Below, piece by piece: positions 22,057 to 33,199 of a stretch of 64,000 bases of DNA. A program made the translations under genes and the position numbers. The DNA comes from Alnus glutinosa. Lineage: Eukaryota; Streptophyta; Magnoliopsida; Fagales; Betulaceae. The number at the start of each line of letters is the position of its first letter. The stretch's first letter is position 1. Where the stretch lies: positions 39,125,120 to 39,189,119 of the forward strand of contig NC_084887.1 in assembly GCF_958979055.1 (NCBI RefSeq), in the 5' to 3' direction. A model generated the notes under the pieces. That model was not told where the DNA came from. It did not search any database and saw only the letters and a program-made list of their open reading frames with translations.

Positions 22057-23212
22057 AAGACATTTGTTTACCATAATGTTGAGTGTGATATTTGTGAAAT
22101 AATGTTTTTACTTTATTTATTTTTTTTCCATTTTTTTTGTTAAACACGAGAGAAGAAGAAATCCAGCTGTTTGATAAGTGTATAAAGAACGGCTGTATTA
22201 TTTTTCTTATTTATTTTTTTTTTTCATAAATATATGAGCAACCTTGTTGTAAACCATTATTTTTGTTAATAACATAGTGAAGTTTGGGGTTGGAGTGATT
22301 TTTGTGTGTATGGACACTAGGTGCTTCGATTACTTGTATGCTTGATTTTCCATAATGCTTATTTCTTCCAGGGAGAGAGTTGGTGGGGGGAATTCTTAAG
22401 AAAGTCATTTTTAGTGAGCCCATAATACATATTATGTTGAAACATCATTTAACCTAAAAGCTTAAGCCTATGAGTTTGGGCTAAACTATGCTATATAAAC
22501 TACTCACTCGTCTTACATCTTAGTAATGTGGAACACTTTATAAATGCACTCACAACAATCTTTCCTTCACTTGTGAGTTTCCTCCGCATTGACTCAATTC
22601 CCCCTCGTTTGGGAGTCTTTTTACATTTTCAAGAGTGTCATGCATATAAGAGTACATTAATATACATATTTGGATACAATTAAGCTTTGATGGGTATATT
22701 CTTTAGAATTCATAATTCTATTACCTCACAATTTTATCATCCATCAAAAAGAAAAGAGAAAGGGCAGCATGATCTTGTGTTTGAAGGTAGTCTCAGTTAC
22801 TGAAGAGAAGTGATTGACTGGCAATGGAATTCTGTGAGGAAAAGGGTAGTATCTATCACTTTTTTTTTTCTTTCATAAAAATGAGAAAACAGTGTCTAAA
22901 GTTTCGTTCTTTGATAGTTGCAGTTTATTTCATGTATTGTAAAGGTGGATCAGAGTTTTTGGGTTTGAAGTCTACAATGTGATAACAAAGGGGTTTTCTT
23001 TCGAAGTGATTGATGTTTTTAGGAAAATAGGGAGGCATCACTGATATGGGAGCTGAGTTGCAAATAGATATGTTTAGGTAAAAGGTTGTCGTGTCTGAGC
23101 TTGACACTCCAACTCCAGCGACATTTCATCTCTTTTTTCTTTGGTATGTCACTGGGCCTAAAGCATAGGAGCCACTTTTTAAGGCCCTGCAGTTCTGGAC
23201 CGATACGAATAT
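22057..23212. other. kinase 3' flank and intergenic DNA
   Basis: The first about 150 bases are the kinase 3' untranslated region. At about 22420-22620 there is a run (aagcttaagcctatgagttt, then tatataaactactcactcg) that resembles part of a plant LTR, without flanking copies. No gene is seen. Confidence 0.35.
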
Positions 23213-23236
23213 GTTGACCGCGGGAGTGGGCGCTCC
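23213..23236 (+). promoter_or_regulatory. conserved upstream block of UPF0496 copy 1
   Basis: GTTGACCGCGGGAGTGGGCG lies about 100 bases before the ATG and is repeated almost exactly (one extra G) before copy 2 at 27243-27265. The sequence around it has diverged much more. It contains the TTGAC core of a W-box, the WRKY-factor site. Its regulatory role is inferred from conservation only. Confidence 0.5.
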
Positions 23237-23310
23237 ATACAATCTTCTTGTATATGCAAAGCTCTGTTTGATGATCATGATAAATTGGGCTTCAGTAGAA
23301 TACAAACAAA

Positions 23311-24559
23311 ATGATGCAGTGCCTCTCCCTCAAATCATCATCATCAACTTCCTCCGCAGCACTGCCTCCTCCTCATCCTCCGCATTCTCAAGGTAACCCC
23401 ACGAAACTTTCTTACGTTCCCTCTTTTTCTTCTGGGCTTTACTTACTGTACGTGACCTGTTTGTGTTAATGTGTTAATCAATTTTTTCCCCTTTTTGTTG
23501 GCCGCAGGGAATTCGACGCCGGACACACCCAGATCGAGCGCTCAAGCCTCTCCCGCCGTCAACCTCCCTCGCGAATACACCCTCAATGTCCAATCCAATT
23601 CCTACAACGAGATATGGTCTCGAATTCATCCCACCACCACCTCCACCACCACCACCGATCATAACGAAGAGACCCACCAGCTACTGTTGGCGCAGGTGCT
23701 TCACCCCAACCGAGAATGCGTTGAAGACGCCCTTCGAGACGCCAAGTCCAACACCCTCACCGCTCTCGTCAAAGCTTATTTCGACCATAGCGAGAACGCC
23801 ACCCATCTCTGCCTCCTCCTCCACCAAAGCATCTACCGTGCACGCCTCATCTACAACCCTCTCCACGCCCTCCTCGAAGTCCTTCCTCTCGACTCTGACT
23901 CTCAGTCCCACTCTTCCCTTCTCACCCAATCCCAGTGCAATCGCGCCTTCGACATCTTCCTCCAGTTCCACGGCCTCGACAACCCTTTCCCTTCCCCCGA
24001 CTCCCACAACTTCAACGAAATGCGCGACTGCTTCTCCCAGCTCAAGCAACAGCTCGACTCCCGCATCCGCAAGTCCCGCTCTCGTATCCGCCGCGCTACT
24101 GCCTCCTCCGCCATTTGTTTCGTTTGCACTGCCGTTGGGGCTGCTGTTTCCGCTGTTGTCATTGCCGCTCGCACCCTTGTTGCCGGTTCCTTCCGTACCG
24201 CCTACCTTGCTCCACCTCACAAGTTTACTCACAAAGAAGCTGCCCATCTCGCACAGCTTGACGCTGCTCTTAGGGGCACTTATGTTCTAAACAACGAGCT
24301 CGACACCATTGACCGTCTCGTTGCCCGTCTGCACAATGCGGTTGACAATGACAAGTTACTAATTCGACTTGGGTTGGATAGGGGCAGGGAAAAGCATCCC
24401 ATCATGGAGGTGATCAAGCAGCTCCGCAAGAGCCATCTTAATTTCCGGCAGCTGCTCCAAGATCTTGAGGAACATATATGCCTATGCTTTAACACTGTCA
24501 ATAGGGCCAGAGCTCTGCTCCTGAAGGAGGTCTATCTTCATCAATCCTGTAATTCCTGA
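23311..24559 (+). CDS. UPF0496 (DUF677) family membrane protein, copy U1
   Basis: Exons 23311-23392 and 23508-24559 join in phase (caa g|gg aat) to give 377 residues, close to family length. The first exon encodes a Ser/Pro-rich N-terminus (MMQCLSLKSSSSTSSAALPP). The second encodes the helical domain, with EDALRDAKSNTLTALVKAYF and a membrane segment at about 226-254 (SAICFVCTAVGAAVSAVVIA). After it comes a conserved helix (GTYVLNNELDTIDRLVARLH) and the C-terminus EEHICLCFNTVNRARALLL. UPF0496 proteins are plant membrane proteins of poorly known function. The ATG at 23311 was chosen because it opens the exon that splices in frame; a second ATG follows directly at 23314. U1 lies about 1.3 kb after the kinase gene; U2 lies 4 kb on in the same order relative to a kinase remnant. 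Confidence 0.88.
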
Positions 24560-26173
24560 ACTTGAATTTTGCTTTTCACTTACCATTCTTAATATGTATT
24601 TATTCTGTTTGAAAGTAACATGCTTACTAACACTGATAAACCAATAAAGCCTAGGCCCGTTTTTCGATGGTTGACTTGCATGACACTCTACGCCAACATC
24701 TCTAAACTTGCTAATCCTTAATCCTTTGTGATTAGATGTGTCTTCATATCATTTGAAACACATGAACAATAACACTGGATCGTTCTACATAAATTATTAT
24801 TATTTCTTTTCCCCAAATTGTATATAATGAATAGAAGCTGATTTGTTAAACTTCGAAGAAGTAGATGTCCTTTATGATGCAATGGGGTCATGTCACTCTG
24901 GTGCAAGTTCATGTGCAATTTTTTTTTTTAATCAGTACATTATTGTGTAATATTAGCGAAGACTTTAGTCCACTTGCTCAAAATTAGATGGCTGCTGGTG
25001 TTTCTTGGTATTTTTTAAAGGTGGGTGTGGCAAATTTCTGTAATTTGATTAGATATATGATAAGATGTTGGAAATTCTCCACTTTCATCACAATATTTAA
25101 GAAGTTGAACTTCATAAGCTTCTTGTGCTGTTGTAGTTACAGTATAATGATAATTTTGTGTTGGTAGTAGCTGTTATCATGCCATAGGAAGAGGACTTTG
25201 TGGATGCGATTATTCTGAAGATATGTTGTTTGCCATTTTCGCAGTATAGTGAAAATGGATGTTGTTTTGTGCTTATAGATCGATTGTTTTCCTTGGTGGT
25301 GGTACTGATAGTTTCTATTGGCAGTAATGTCAAGAGATTACAAACATGGGCAAGGAGCTCAATTAGCTGCTAATTCTCACGAAAACTTTGTACAGAGTCC
25401 AGGCTGAAGCTTCAACTGTGGCGGTAAGTAATTGTCTTGAACAGGGAGCCCTCACTTTCCATCTATGTTGACTATACTTGTTTGAATATTTTCGTCAATC
25501 GACCAATTAATTGGAAAAAAAAAAAATTATTAGTCATAAATTATTTTTGGGTAAAACTATGGAGTCATTTCCAATCTCCCTCCTAAATTATAAATTTTTG
25601 CAATAATTATTAGTCATAAATTATTTTTGGGTAAAACTATGAAATCTTCTCAAGGCACTAGTTTAGATGCATATATCGTATTGCAAAATTTTCTATTATT
25701 TTTTTTGGTTTTAGCTAGCTTAGGGTGGATGGCATAGCACAAGGCTAGAATGCTTCAACTTTTCGACTGAATAATACTTTGATGACCTCTTTAGAGGTTT
25801 TGCCCGGTGTAGTCAGAGATTTGTTGTACTGTTTGTGGACTCTTTGCTCACACAATTGTATTTTCTGAGTCGAAAATACCCGTGGCGATGCTTATCAAGA
25901 AATCTGTAAGTGCTATGTGGAGACTAAGTTTAGAACTTCTCTTATTTTCTTATAAAGATGTAGGTATACAGTCTTTATAGAAGCTGACCCCTTGATACGC
26001 TGAGTATATAACCTCATACGTGAAATTTATGTAATTCTTGGTTTCTTTAGAACATATTTTCACATCCAGGTTAGGTGATTGGGTCTGTTCAACGTTCGTG
26101 TATGTCTAGCCAGTGAAATTTTCAATATGCTCATCATTTTCAATAAAGCCTTACTAGAAAAATGAGCTACTGC
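24560..26173. other. U1 3' flank with an exon-like block and a short tandem repeat
   Basis: Much of this matches 28577-30000 downstream of U2 (for example 'catgccatag.aag.ggac'). The block 25325-25423 is homologous to 29246-29345 and ends at a donor-like gcg|gtaagt, but its frame is stopped here (ITNMGKELN*). At 25524-25642 the words 'ttattagtcataaattattt' and 'ttgggtaaaactatg' occur twice as direct repeats about 80 bp apart. Confidence 0.4.
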
Positions 26174-26680
26174 CATGTTGTGCTACACTGCTACCCCTAG
26201 GTTAACTCTTTAATTTCCCATGTTGCTTATGAAGATGGTACATTGTTAATCTCTTCATCTATATGCAGAGAGTGAGAGTTCAGATGATGCTCTGAAAGAA
26301 GTGATGTATACAGTTTCAGGTTGTAACTCCTGGGGATAGTAAGCAGGCGGGAAGCAACAGAATCATCTTATTTTGACTCAAACCAGAACCTGGTCGAATG
26401 GGTACGGGATTGTCATCATTAAATGTTGAGGCTCTGTTCATAGTTGAGAAAGAGATGAGCTTCTGCTTGACAACAATCGTGGGGGAAGGAACCCCAACAG
26501 TGACCCTCGGAAGCCGGTTATTTAGAACAACAAAATAAAGCATATTTGTTTGCAACCATGAGAGAAGTCGTCCAGCTGTTTGATAAGTGCATAAAGAACG
26601 GATGTGTTATTTTTTGGATTGTCTTCTTTTTCTTTCCATTAATGTATGGTGAGAAACCTTGTCATAAGCCATTATTTTTG
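26174..26680 (+). pseudogene. truncated kinase copy K'
   Basis: The sequence matches the 3' end of the kinase gene: the intron before exon 6, exon 6 (26267-26401, ending in gaatgg|gtacgg) and the very end of exon 7 plus the 3' untranslated region (agcttctgcttgacaacaat..., ...cggttatttagaacaacaaaataa). The first part of exon 7 and all exons 1-5 are missing, and exon 6 has small indels and an in-frame stop. It is a remnant of a tandem duplication of kinase plus UPF0496. Confidence 0.85.
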
Positions 26681-27242
26681 TCAATATCAAGGTCGCTGTG
26701 ATTTTTGTTGGGTATATACATACACAGATACACTTCGGCGAATCAATTACTTTCTGGTTGTTTTTTTTAGTGATTTTTAAGGACGCTGATCTCTTTGAAT
26801 GTGGATGTGCTAGTCTCGGTTACTGATGAAGAGCAATTCAATTTGATAATCTATACTTGATGAAAAGGAATAAAAAAATATAACTTGTCAACTTAGTCAA
26901 TTAGTGGTTGACTTATAATCATATACTCTTAATCATTTTATTAATTATAAACTGAAATGCAAGTTGGTTTGCAAGGGATCATAGGGAAACTTGTAGTCAT
27001 CCCATCCATTTTCCGGGTTAGTTTAAGTCACTGAGTAAAGATTTCTTCCAAATTAGGACATCCAACCTAAGTCTATACTCTATAGGAATGTTGTGTTTTT
27101 TTTTTTTTTAGCATATGAGAAGCACGACATTTTACAGATCGACCAGGTTTAATTAAGTAACTTTCGACCCAATTTTGAGGAAAGATTAGCTCCTTCTTGG
27201 AAGTTGACCTTTTTGTCTTTGTTGACTTATCAACCAGAAATC

Positions 27243-27265
27243 GTTGACCGCGGGGAGTGGGCGCT
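27243..27265 (+). promoter_or_regulatory. conserved upstream block of UPF0496 copy 2
   Basis: The copy of the 23213-23236 block (gttgaccgcggggagtgggc) lies about 230 bases before the U2 start codon. The spacing to the ATG is larger than in copy 1 because of inserted A-rich sequence. Confidence 0.5.
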
Positions 27266-27491
27266 TCTTCCAGTTCCAGATACAAATATGAAGGAATATC
27301 TATCTCCTCTCATAAATATATATTCCTGTACGCAAGCTCCGTTTGATTGAAATTGTGCCATTTCTAATTTTCTATCTACAAAAAGAAAAAAAAGGAAGAA
27401 AAAATTGTGCCATTTATACATGCTGATCATGAATTGGACCTGACCTCCCAAGTTAGAGGTAGAGTCCTCTTTCCGTAGTAAAATACACAAA

Positions 27492-28576
27492 ATGTCCCCG
27501 AAATCACTATCCTCTGCAGCTCCGAGTCATCCTCAGGGTGAGCTGCTCAACCTTGTTTGATTTTGGTTCTCTTTGAGGGATTTACTTTACTGCACATGAC
27601 ACCTTAATTTTTGTGTATAAATTCGCTAATCAATCTTTCCTTTTGTTGGCCAGCAGCCACAGGGAATTCGACGACGGAGGACACGCTCAGATCGAGCTCT
27701 GAATCCTCGCCCGCCTTTACCGTCAACTTCAGTCGGAAATACGCCCACACTCTCGAAAGGAACTCCTTCAAAGAGATGTGGTCCAAAATTCACCCCACCA
27801 CCGCCACCCACCAGCTACGATGGGAGCAGGTGCTTTACCCAGACCGAGAATGCGTGGAAGACGCCCTTCTCCACGCCAAGTCCAACACCCTCACCGGTCT
27901 CGCCAAAGCCTACTTCGACCGCACCGAAAACGCCGCCCATCTCTGCCAACTCCTCCTCGACAGCGTCTGTAGTGCGCGAGCCCTCTATGCGGGTCTCCAC
28001 GCCTTCCTCCGAGACTCTGACTCCCCCTCCCGTTCCTCCTTCACCCAACCCCAGTGCAACCGCGTCTTCGACCTCTTCCGGGAGTTCGATCGCCCCGGAA
28101 ACCCTTTCGCTGGTCATCAATCCCACGGTTTAAACATGTTCTCCCAGCTCAAGCAAGATCTCTGCAGTTGCCGCAAGTCCCGCTCTCGTATCGGCCTCCT
28201 CCGCAGTTGGGGCTGCTGCTGCCGCTGTTCCCATTTCGACTCCAAAGAAGCTGCCCGTATGGCACCACTTCACGATGTTCTTTCGAGCACTATTGTTCTA
28301 AACGAAGAGCTCAACACCGTCGACTGCTTCGTTCGTCATTTGTGTGGTGCGGTTGACCGTGACAAGTCCCTTGTTCGCATGGCCCTGGAGAGGGACAGCG
28401 AAAAGCATTTCATCATTAACACTCTTTTAACAGATCACGTAGTCAAAGAAATCCGGGAGAACCATCAGAGTTTCGAAGAACTTGAGGAACGTATATGCAT
28501 ATGCTTTAAATCCATCAATAAGGCCAGAGCTCTACTCCTCCAGGAGATCCATCTTCATCATACTTGTAATTCCTGA
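27492..28576 (+). CDS. UPF0496 family protein, copy U2, without the membrane segment
   Basis: Exons 27492-27537 and 27663-28576 join in phase to give 319 residues. It aligns along most of U1 (RECVEDALLHAKSNTLTGLA, LNEELNTVDCFVRHLCGAVD, EERICICFKSINKARALLLQ). The membrane segment of U1 is replaced by about 20 residues, LLRSWGCCCRCSHF, read from a different frame. Several small deletions removed about 40 codons, first shifting and then restoring the frame. U2 may therefore be a soluble, altered protein or an early pseudogene; the frame is still open to the end. A few extra codons (near INTLLTDHVVKE) are present. The first exon is shorter than in U1. The gene follows the broken kinase copy K', as U1 follows K. 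Confidence 0.7.
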
Positions 28577-30168
28577 CCCTTACTTTGATAACTTGGATTT
28601 TGCTGTCTACTTCCCATTCTTCATAGTTCATATGCATATTCTGTTATAGAGTAACATGATTGCTAACCCTGATAAAGAAACGAAACTTTTTGAGGTCTAG
28701 CATTAATGACACTCTACCCCAACATCTATAAAGTTGCCAATCCTAAATCCTTTGTGATTAGAGGTGTTGTCTTGATATCATTTGAAACACATAAACACAA
28801 TAACATCGGTTCATGTTCAATTCTTTTTGTTTTCCCCTCTAGATTTTGTTTCCATCATAAATATGAGCAAAGACTTCACTCCTGCTTAAAATCCAGTGGC
28901 AGCTACTGGTTCTTAGTATCTAAAGGGTGGGTGTCGCAAGTTTTTGTAATTGATTATACATGTGATAAAAGGAGGGAAATTCTGCACTTTCATCAAATTA
29001 GCTAGCTAGAATATTAGAGAAGTTGAACTTCATGGGCTTTGGGAGCCATTGAAGTTGCATCATAATGATAATTTTGTGTTGGTGGTATTCAGCTGTTATC
29101 ACGCCATAGAAAGTGGACCTTTGTGGTCTGAAGACATGTTGTTCAATACTTTTATGATACAGTACTGCAAATGGTTTTGTTTTGTGTTTTTATTTATCGA
29201 TTGGTTTCCTTGTTGGTGGGTTTTACTAATAGTTTCTATTGGCAGTAGTGTCAACAGATTACAGACATAGGCAAGGAGCTCAATAAGCTGCTAACTCTCA
29301 TGAAAACTTTGTATACAGTCCAGGATGAAGCTTCAACTATGGTGGTAAGAGTATCGTCTTGAACATAATTTTTATACTTTTTCTATCCTTCCCATTTGAT
29401 TGACCAATTAGTAGGAAAAAATTATTAGACATAAATTATTTTTTTGGGTTAATTGCAATTATTCATCCTCAATTATGGAGTCATTTGTGAAGTTTCTCCT
29501 AAACTGTAAGTTTTTGCCATCACTAACCCCTAATCTGAGATTTAGTCTGTAATATCCTTTCCAACATCCAAATCAATGTCAAAATTAATAAATTAGTGGG
29601 CAGATGGAATGATGGGTACACATTAATTTACAGAGCACCCCCCCTCCCAAAATGTTTCTGTTAAGTAGGAAGGCTAGAATTCTTTTACGCTTGGACTTCA
29701 TAGTATATAATTTGATGATCTTTTTAGATGTTTTGGTTTGTGTATTCAATAATCACAATTTTTTTGTTGTACACTTTGATAGATTCGTTGTGCATGCAGT
29801 TAGATTTTCTGAGTCTACAGTCTCCATGACGTTCATTAATTATAAACTTTGCAATTGCTATATGGAGCCTAATTTTAGAAATTCTTTTCTTCTTGTATGA
29901 AATGGGCGTATAGAAGCTGACCTGTTGATACGCTGTGTCTGTAACCTCATATATGAAATGTGATATCTTCTCAAGGTCCTAGTTGTATAACTTGGATTGT
30001 AAAATTTATCTAAAAACTAAATTTGTTTTGTTTTCTGTATATATGAAGGTGGAAAAGTATCAGAGGATTCTAGAGCTTTTCATGATTTGGGAATAGCTTC
30101 ATATATACCTGATTATCTCTGGTCTTTGGACCTCTTTACTGGGGACAACCAGCTACAAGCCATTTCCT
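28577..30168. other. U2 3' flank with two exon-like blocks
   Basis: The block 29246-29345 reads ITDIGKELNKLLTLMKTLYT, then VQDEASTMV to a donor (gtg|gtaaga). At 30049 an acceptor (atgaag) opens VEKYQRILELFMIWE and a stop, in matching phase. Together they could encode a coiled-coil tail from an ancestral 3' part of the UPF0496 gene, or an unrelated small gene. The same first block in copy 1 has a stop. The rest resembles the U1 flank, with a longer insert around 29440-29900. Confidence 0.35.
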
Positions 30169-30310
30169 TACATAACACGATCAGATACGTAAGAAAAGAT
30201 ATTAGCTTCACAAGAATCGTGGACAAAGACGCTCAATTGTGACCTTGGAAGATGGCTACCATGAGCGATGAAATGAAAGAAATTTGTTTTGCGTCAAACG
30301 CATTGATTCT
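30169..30310 (+). pseudogene. second, older kinase remnant K''
   Basis: The sequence 'gatattagcttcacaagaat', then 'cgtggacaaagacgctcaat' and 'gtgaccttggaagatggcta', aligns with the end of the kinase gene and with K' (gatgagcttctgcttgacaa, gtgaccctcggaagccggtt), followed by the shared 'gaaatttgttttgcg'-like 3' flank. It is more diverged than K'. It marks the end of a third unit of the kinase/UPF0496 array. Confidence 0.6.
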
Positions 30311-30803
30311 GAAATTCATGAATTATTTATTAATCTTCGTGGGATATAAATACATCTCATACATATCTCACATTTAAATTTACTATTGGATTTTGGGACC
30401 AGATACAAATTCAATGATGAATTTGGAACTTTGTTGTATGGAGATATATAGAAAATGCATTTGTATCATATCTCATTCATAATAGTATAAACAAATGTCT
30501 CATTTTTTCAAATGATAATATTATGAATTTGTTGTAAACTATTTTTGGATAATTTAGAAAATAAAGGCATGGATGCCGGTGGCTTGTATGTCAATATGCT
30601 GTTTTCTTCTCGAGTAGAAAGATATTCCATTCAATATACTTTCTTATTCATACCATCATCTCACAGGGCTGGCATAGTGGTGGCCATTTTCATCATTTTT
30701 TTTTTAAATTAAAAAAAAAAAATGAAAATATGCACAGTTACATTAGTTCAGTGGAATGGTTAGTGACAAATTGAATTTCTCATTTTTTTTTACCTATCTT
30801 ATG

Positions 30804-30976
30804 AGTAATGCTAAACATTACGTCCTCATTTCATTGGGCTAACGTGAGACGTGATGGTGCCCATCAACTCTTCAAATCAATCATTATTAAAAAAATAAAA
30901 AATAAAGGGTTGATGGACACCATTATGCCAACACGTGAGATGAAATTAGAATGTGGGCATAGTATTTAGTATTACT
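30804..30976. mobile_element. hairpin MITE, about 173 bp
   Basis: The outer text agtaatgctaaacattacg... faces ...atagtatttagtattact, and 'aacgtgagacgtgatggtgc' with 'ccatcaactctt' faces 'agggttgatggacaccat'. The centre is A-rich. Confidence 0.65.
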
Positions 30977-31403
30977 AATCCCTAACTTATTGACCTCAAA
31001 AATGGAGTATATATTGACAAAGGAAAAGCAAAAAGAAAATTGAAAAGCCCATCTCAGTTTCTTCACGTATGAATCCTTTGCGTTTACCCTCTGTTTGGTT
31101 GCGCCAAGACTGAGTATTAATTAAGTGAATGTTAAAAAAAGAAAATGAGTAGTCATTTTAATTTACATCAACGTCTGTTTTTCAGTGGACGGTGGAATCC
31201 TGAGGAGCATATATAGGATTAACTGTTACACGCTGCACTAAGAGCATGAAATAATCGATGATGTACATAATGTTTAATTTAGAGGAATTGATGCTGAGGA
31301 AGTGAGGATTATCAAAAAGCATTGCTGTGAGAAGCAATATGTATCTATGCATGCATGTTAATTTATACAGTTAAGTTTGAGAATATGAAGCTCTGTAATA
31401 TTG

Positions 31404-31710
31404 CTTTTTTTAAGGGTCTCTACATTTTATATAATAGTTTATTTAATATTATTTTTTATTAAATTTTACTGACCCAATATACATCATCTTCAAAGAATCT
31501 TTGATATTTTCTTAATTTATTACATCTGATTGAGATGATAATTCTGAATTATTTAATTAAAGATAATGATTTAAATTTTCAAAGATGCTACTGAAAAAAT
31601 ACTTATACTTATCGGTTTACAGGATTTGTAATAAATCACTTGAAACATAAAAAAGTTTAGATTTGAAATGAGAAAAAAGAAAAAGAAAAAGAAAGAAGTT
31701 ATGTATGTGA
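31404..31710 (+). repeat. dispersed repeat, copy 1
   Basis: About 305 bases starting 'taagggtctctacattttat' and ending in an A/G-rich stretch match 43573-43879 in the same orientation at roughly 90% by eye. No coding region, inverted ends or poly(A) mark its type. Confidence 0.75.
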
Positions 31711-31939
31711 TAAAAGTAATTCTAATAATATATTAAGTGTTTATTAAAAAATAAGGTAATTTTTAAAATTATCATTTGATGAATTACATGTTCAATTATG
31801 ATTTTAAATATCATCTTTTTTTTTTTTTTTTTTTTTTTATAAATATTTGATGATCAATTGATATACATATAGAACTCCTCACATGACTGTAATTATAGCC
31901 GTTTAATTTTTTTAAAATAATAAAAAATAAAAATAAAAT

Positions 31940-32720
31940 TATAGCCGTCACTCGGTTGTCCCTCTGGCGTCCGTCTCCATCTGACGTGGCGTGGTCTACG
32001 TCAGGTTATTATTTATATTTTAAAAAAAATTCAAAAATCTCAAAGGCAGCGGTAAACACGAAAACTGAACCTATTAAATTTCTAAAAAAAAAAAATTTCC
32101 CCCAAATTTTTCCCTCCCTCCCTCCCTCCACTCCGCCGATCGCCACCCACGGCCAGCTACCACCGCCACCCACGGCCAGCTACCACCGCCACCAGCTACC
32201 ACCGTCCATCTCCATCTCCGGTCACAAGGTACCGTGCGGTCTCCATCCCCCGTACCGGCATCTCCGACGACCCCTCTCCGTCTCCATCCACGACGACCCA
32301 GCCGAAGCACCACCACCGGCAACGAGCCCAACCATCAAAAGAGGTAAGCTCTTCTCTGTTTTTTTTTTCGAATTTCGGTTCAACGAGAAGGAAGGAGTTT
32401 ACTTTTGATTTAGCATCATGTTCTTCCTTTCTCCATTATTTCAGTAGTGCTTCGTCTTTTTTTTGCACAACTGTAGTAGTGTCAGAAATTTCTGGTTTTT
32501 TGAGTTGTTTTTGGATCTAGAATCTCAGTTCCATTGTTCTCAATCTAGTTGGGTCTGAATCTCAGATGCTTTTGGGGGTTGAATCTGGCTTTGGGGATCT
32601 AAATCCCTAATTTTTTTTTTCCTTTTTGGTATAACTTCCCTTTACAATACTCCCTGGCTTTGAACATATATCCCTTCAGTCCTAGCAAATGGGGAAACAC
32701 GTTTAGTGGTACTATAATTA
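31940..32720 (+). promoter_or_regulatory. duplicated UTP23 promoter/leader-like unit A
   Basis: A CT-rich GC-richer block (cccaaatttttccctccctc; many caccg/ccatctcc words) ends at a strong donor (aaaagag|gtaagctcttctctg). An intron-like T-rich region containing 'tctggttttttgagttgttt' follows. The same order is seen at 36240-36730. One of the two is presumably the real first non-coding exon of UTP23. Word content also matches the repeat unit at 3030-3480. Confidence 0.45.
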
Positions 32721-33199
32721 TGTGCAATAAAATTGCAGTTATATGCATTTTGGTGGTTAAAAGGATCGATTTGTGTCAAGCTCGATACCTCAAATTATGT
32801 AGTTTATCAAAGACAGCCGCAGTTAAAAATGTTTGAGTTTCCCATCACTCTACCATTTCTCTTCCCTTTATCTCCCAGGAAACATAAAACCCAGCCATCA
32901 TGTTGGAAGAATTTTTAATTCAAGTAACATGGTATCACAGTGCATCAGCCTTGTTCCAAGTATCAGCCAAATCTCTTCTTTCTTCTATTAATATCTTTTC
33001 ATTTTTTTTAAACAGAACACTTTCTTTTAAATTATGGATTGCATGGATGGAAGTTTTGTTATCATTTTTCTCTTTGGGATGATCCAACAAACACCAGTCA
33101 GTAACTCATGGTTTGTTTAGGAGAAGAAGATGCAACAATGAAATGTTGGAGGACCTTAACAGCCCTCCTATTGGTCTGTAGAGACCCATTTAGGGCAAA
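32721..33199. other. intron-like or intergenic DNA
   Basis: No coding feature is recognised between unit A and the LINE. Confidence 0.35.

Noticed and set aside
23586-24290. 234-codon plus-strand and 188-codon minus-strand frames over UPF0496 copy U1
   Set aside because: Shadows of the real frame in a GC-rich exon; only the 23508-24559 frame matches a family and splices from the upstream exon.
32074-32408. Plus and minus frames in the CT-rich unit A
   Set aside because: Low-complexity Pro/Ser or Gly/Val/Arg text from a CT/CCG-rich leader; no family resemblance.
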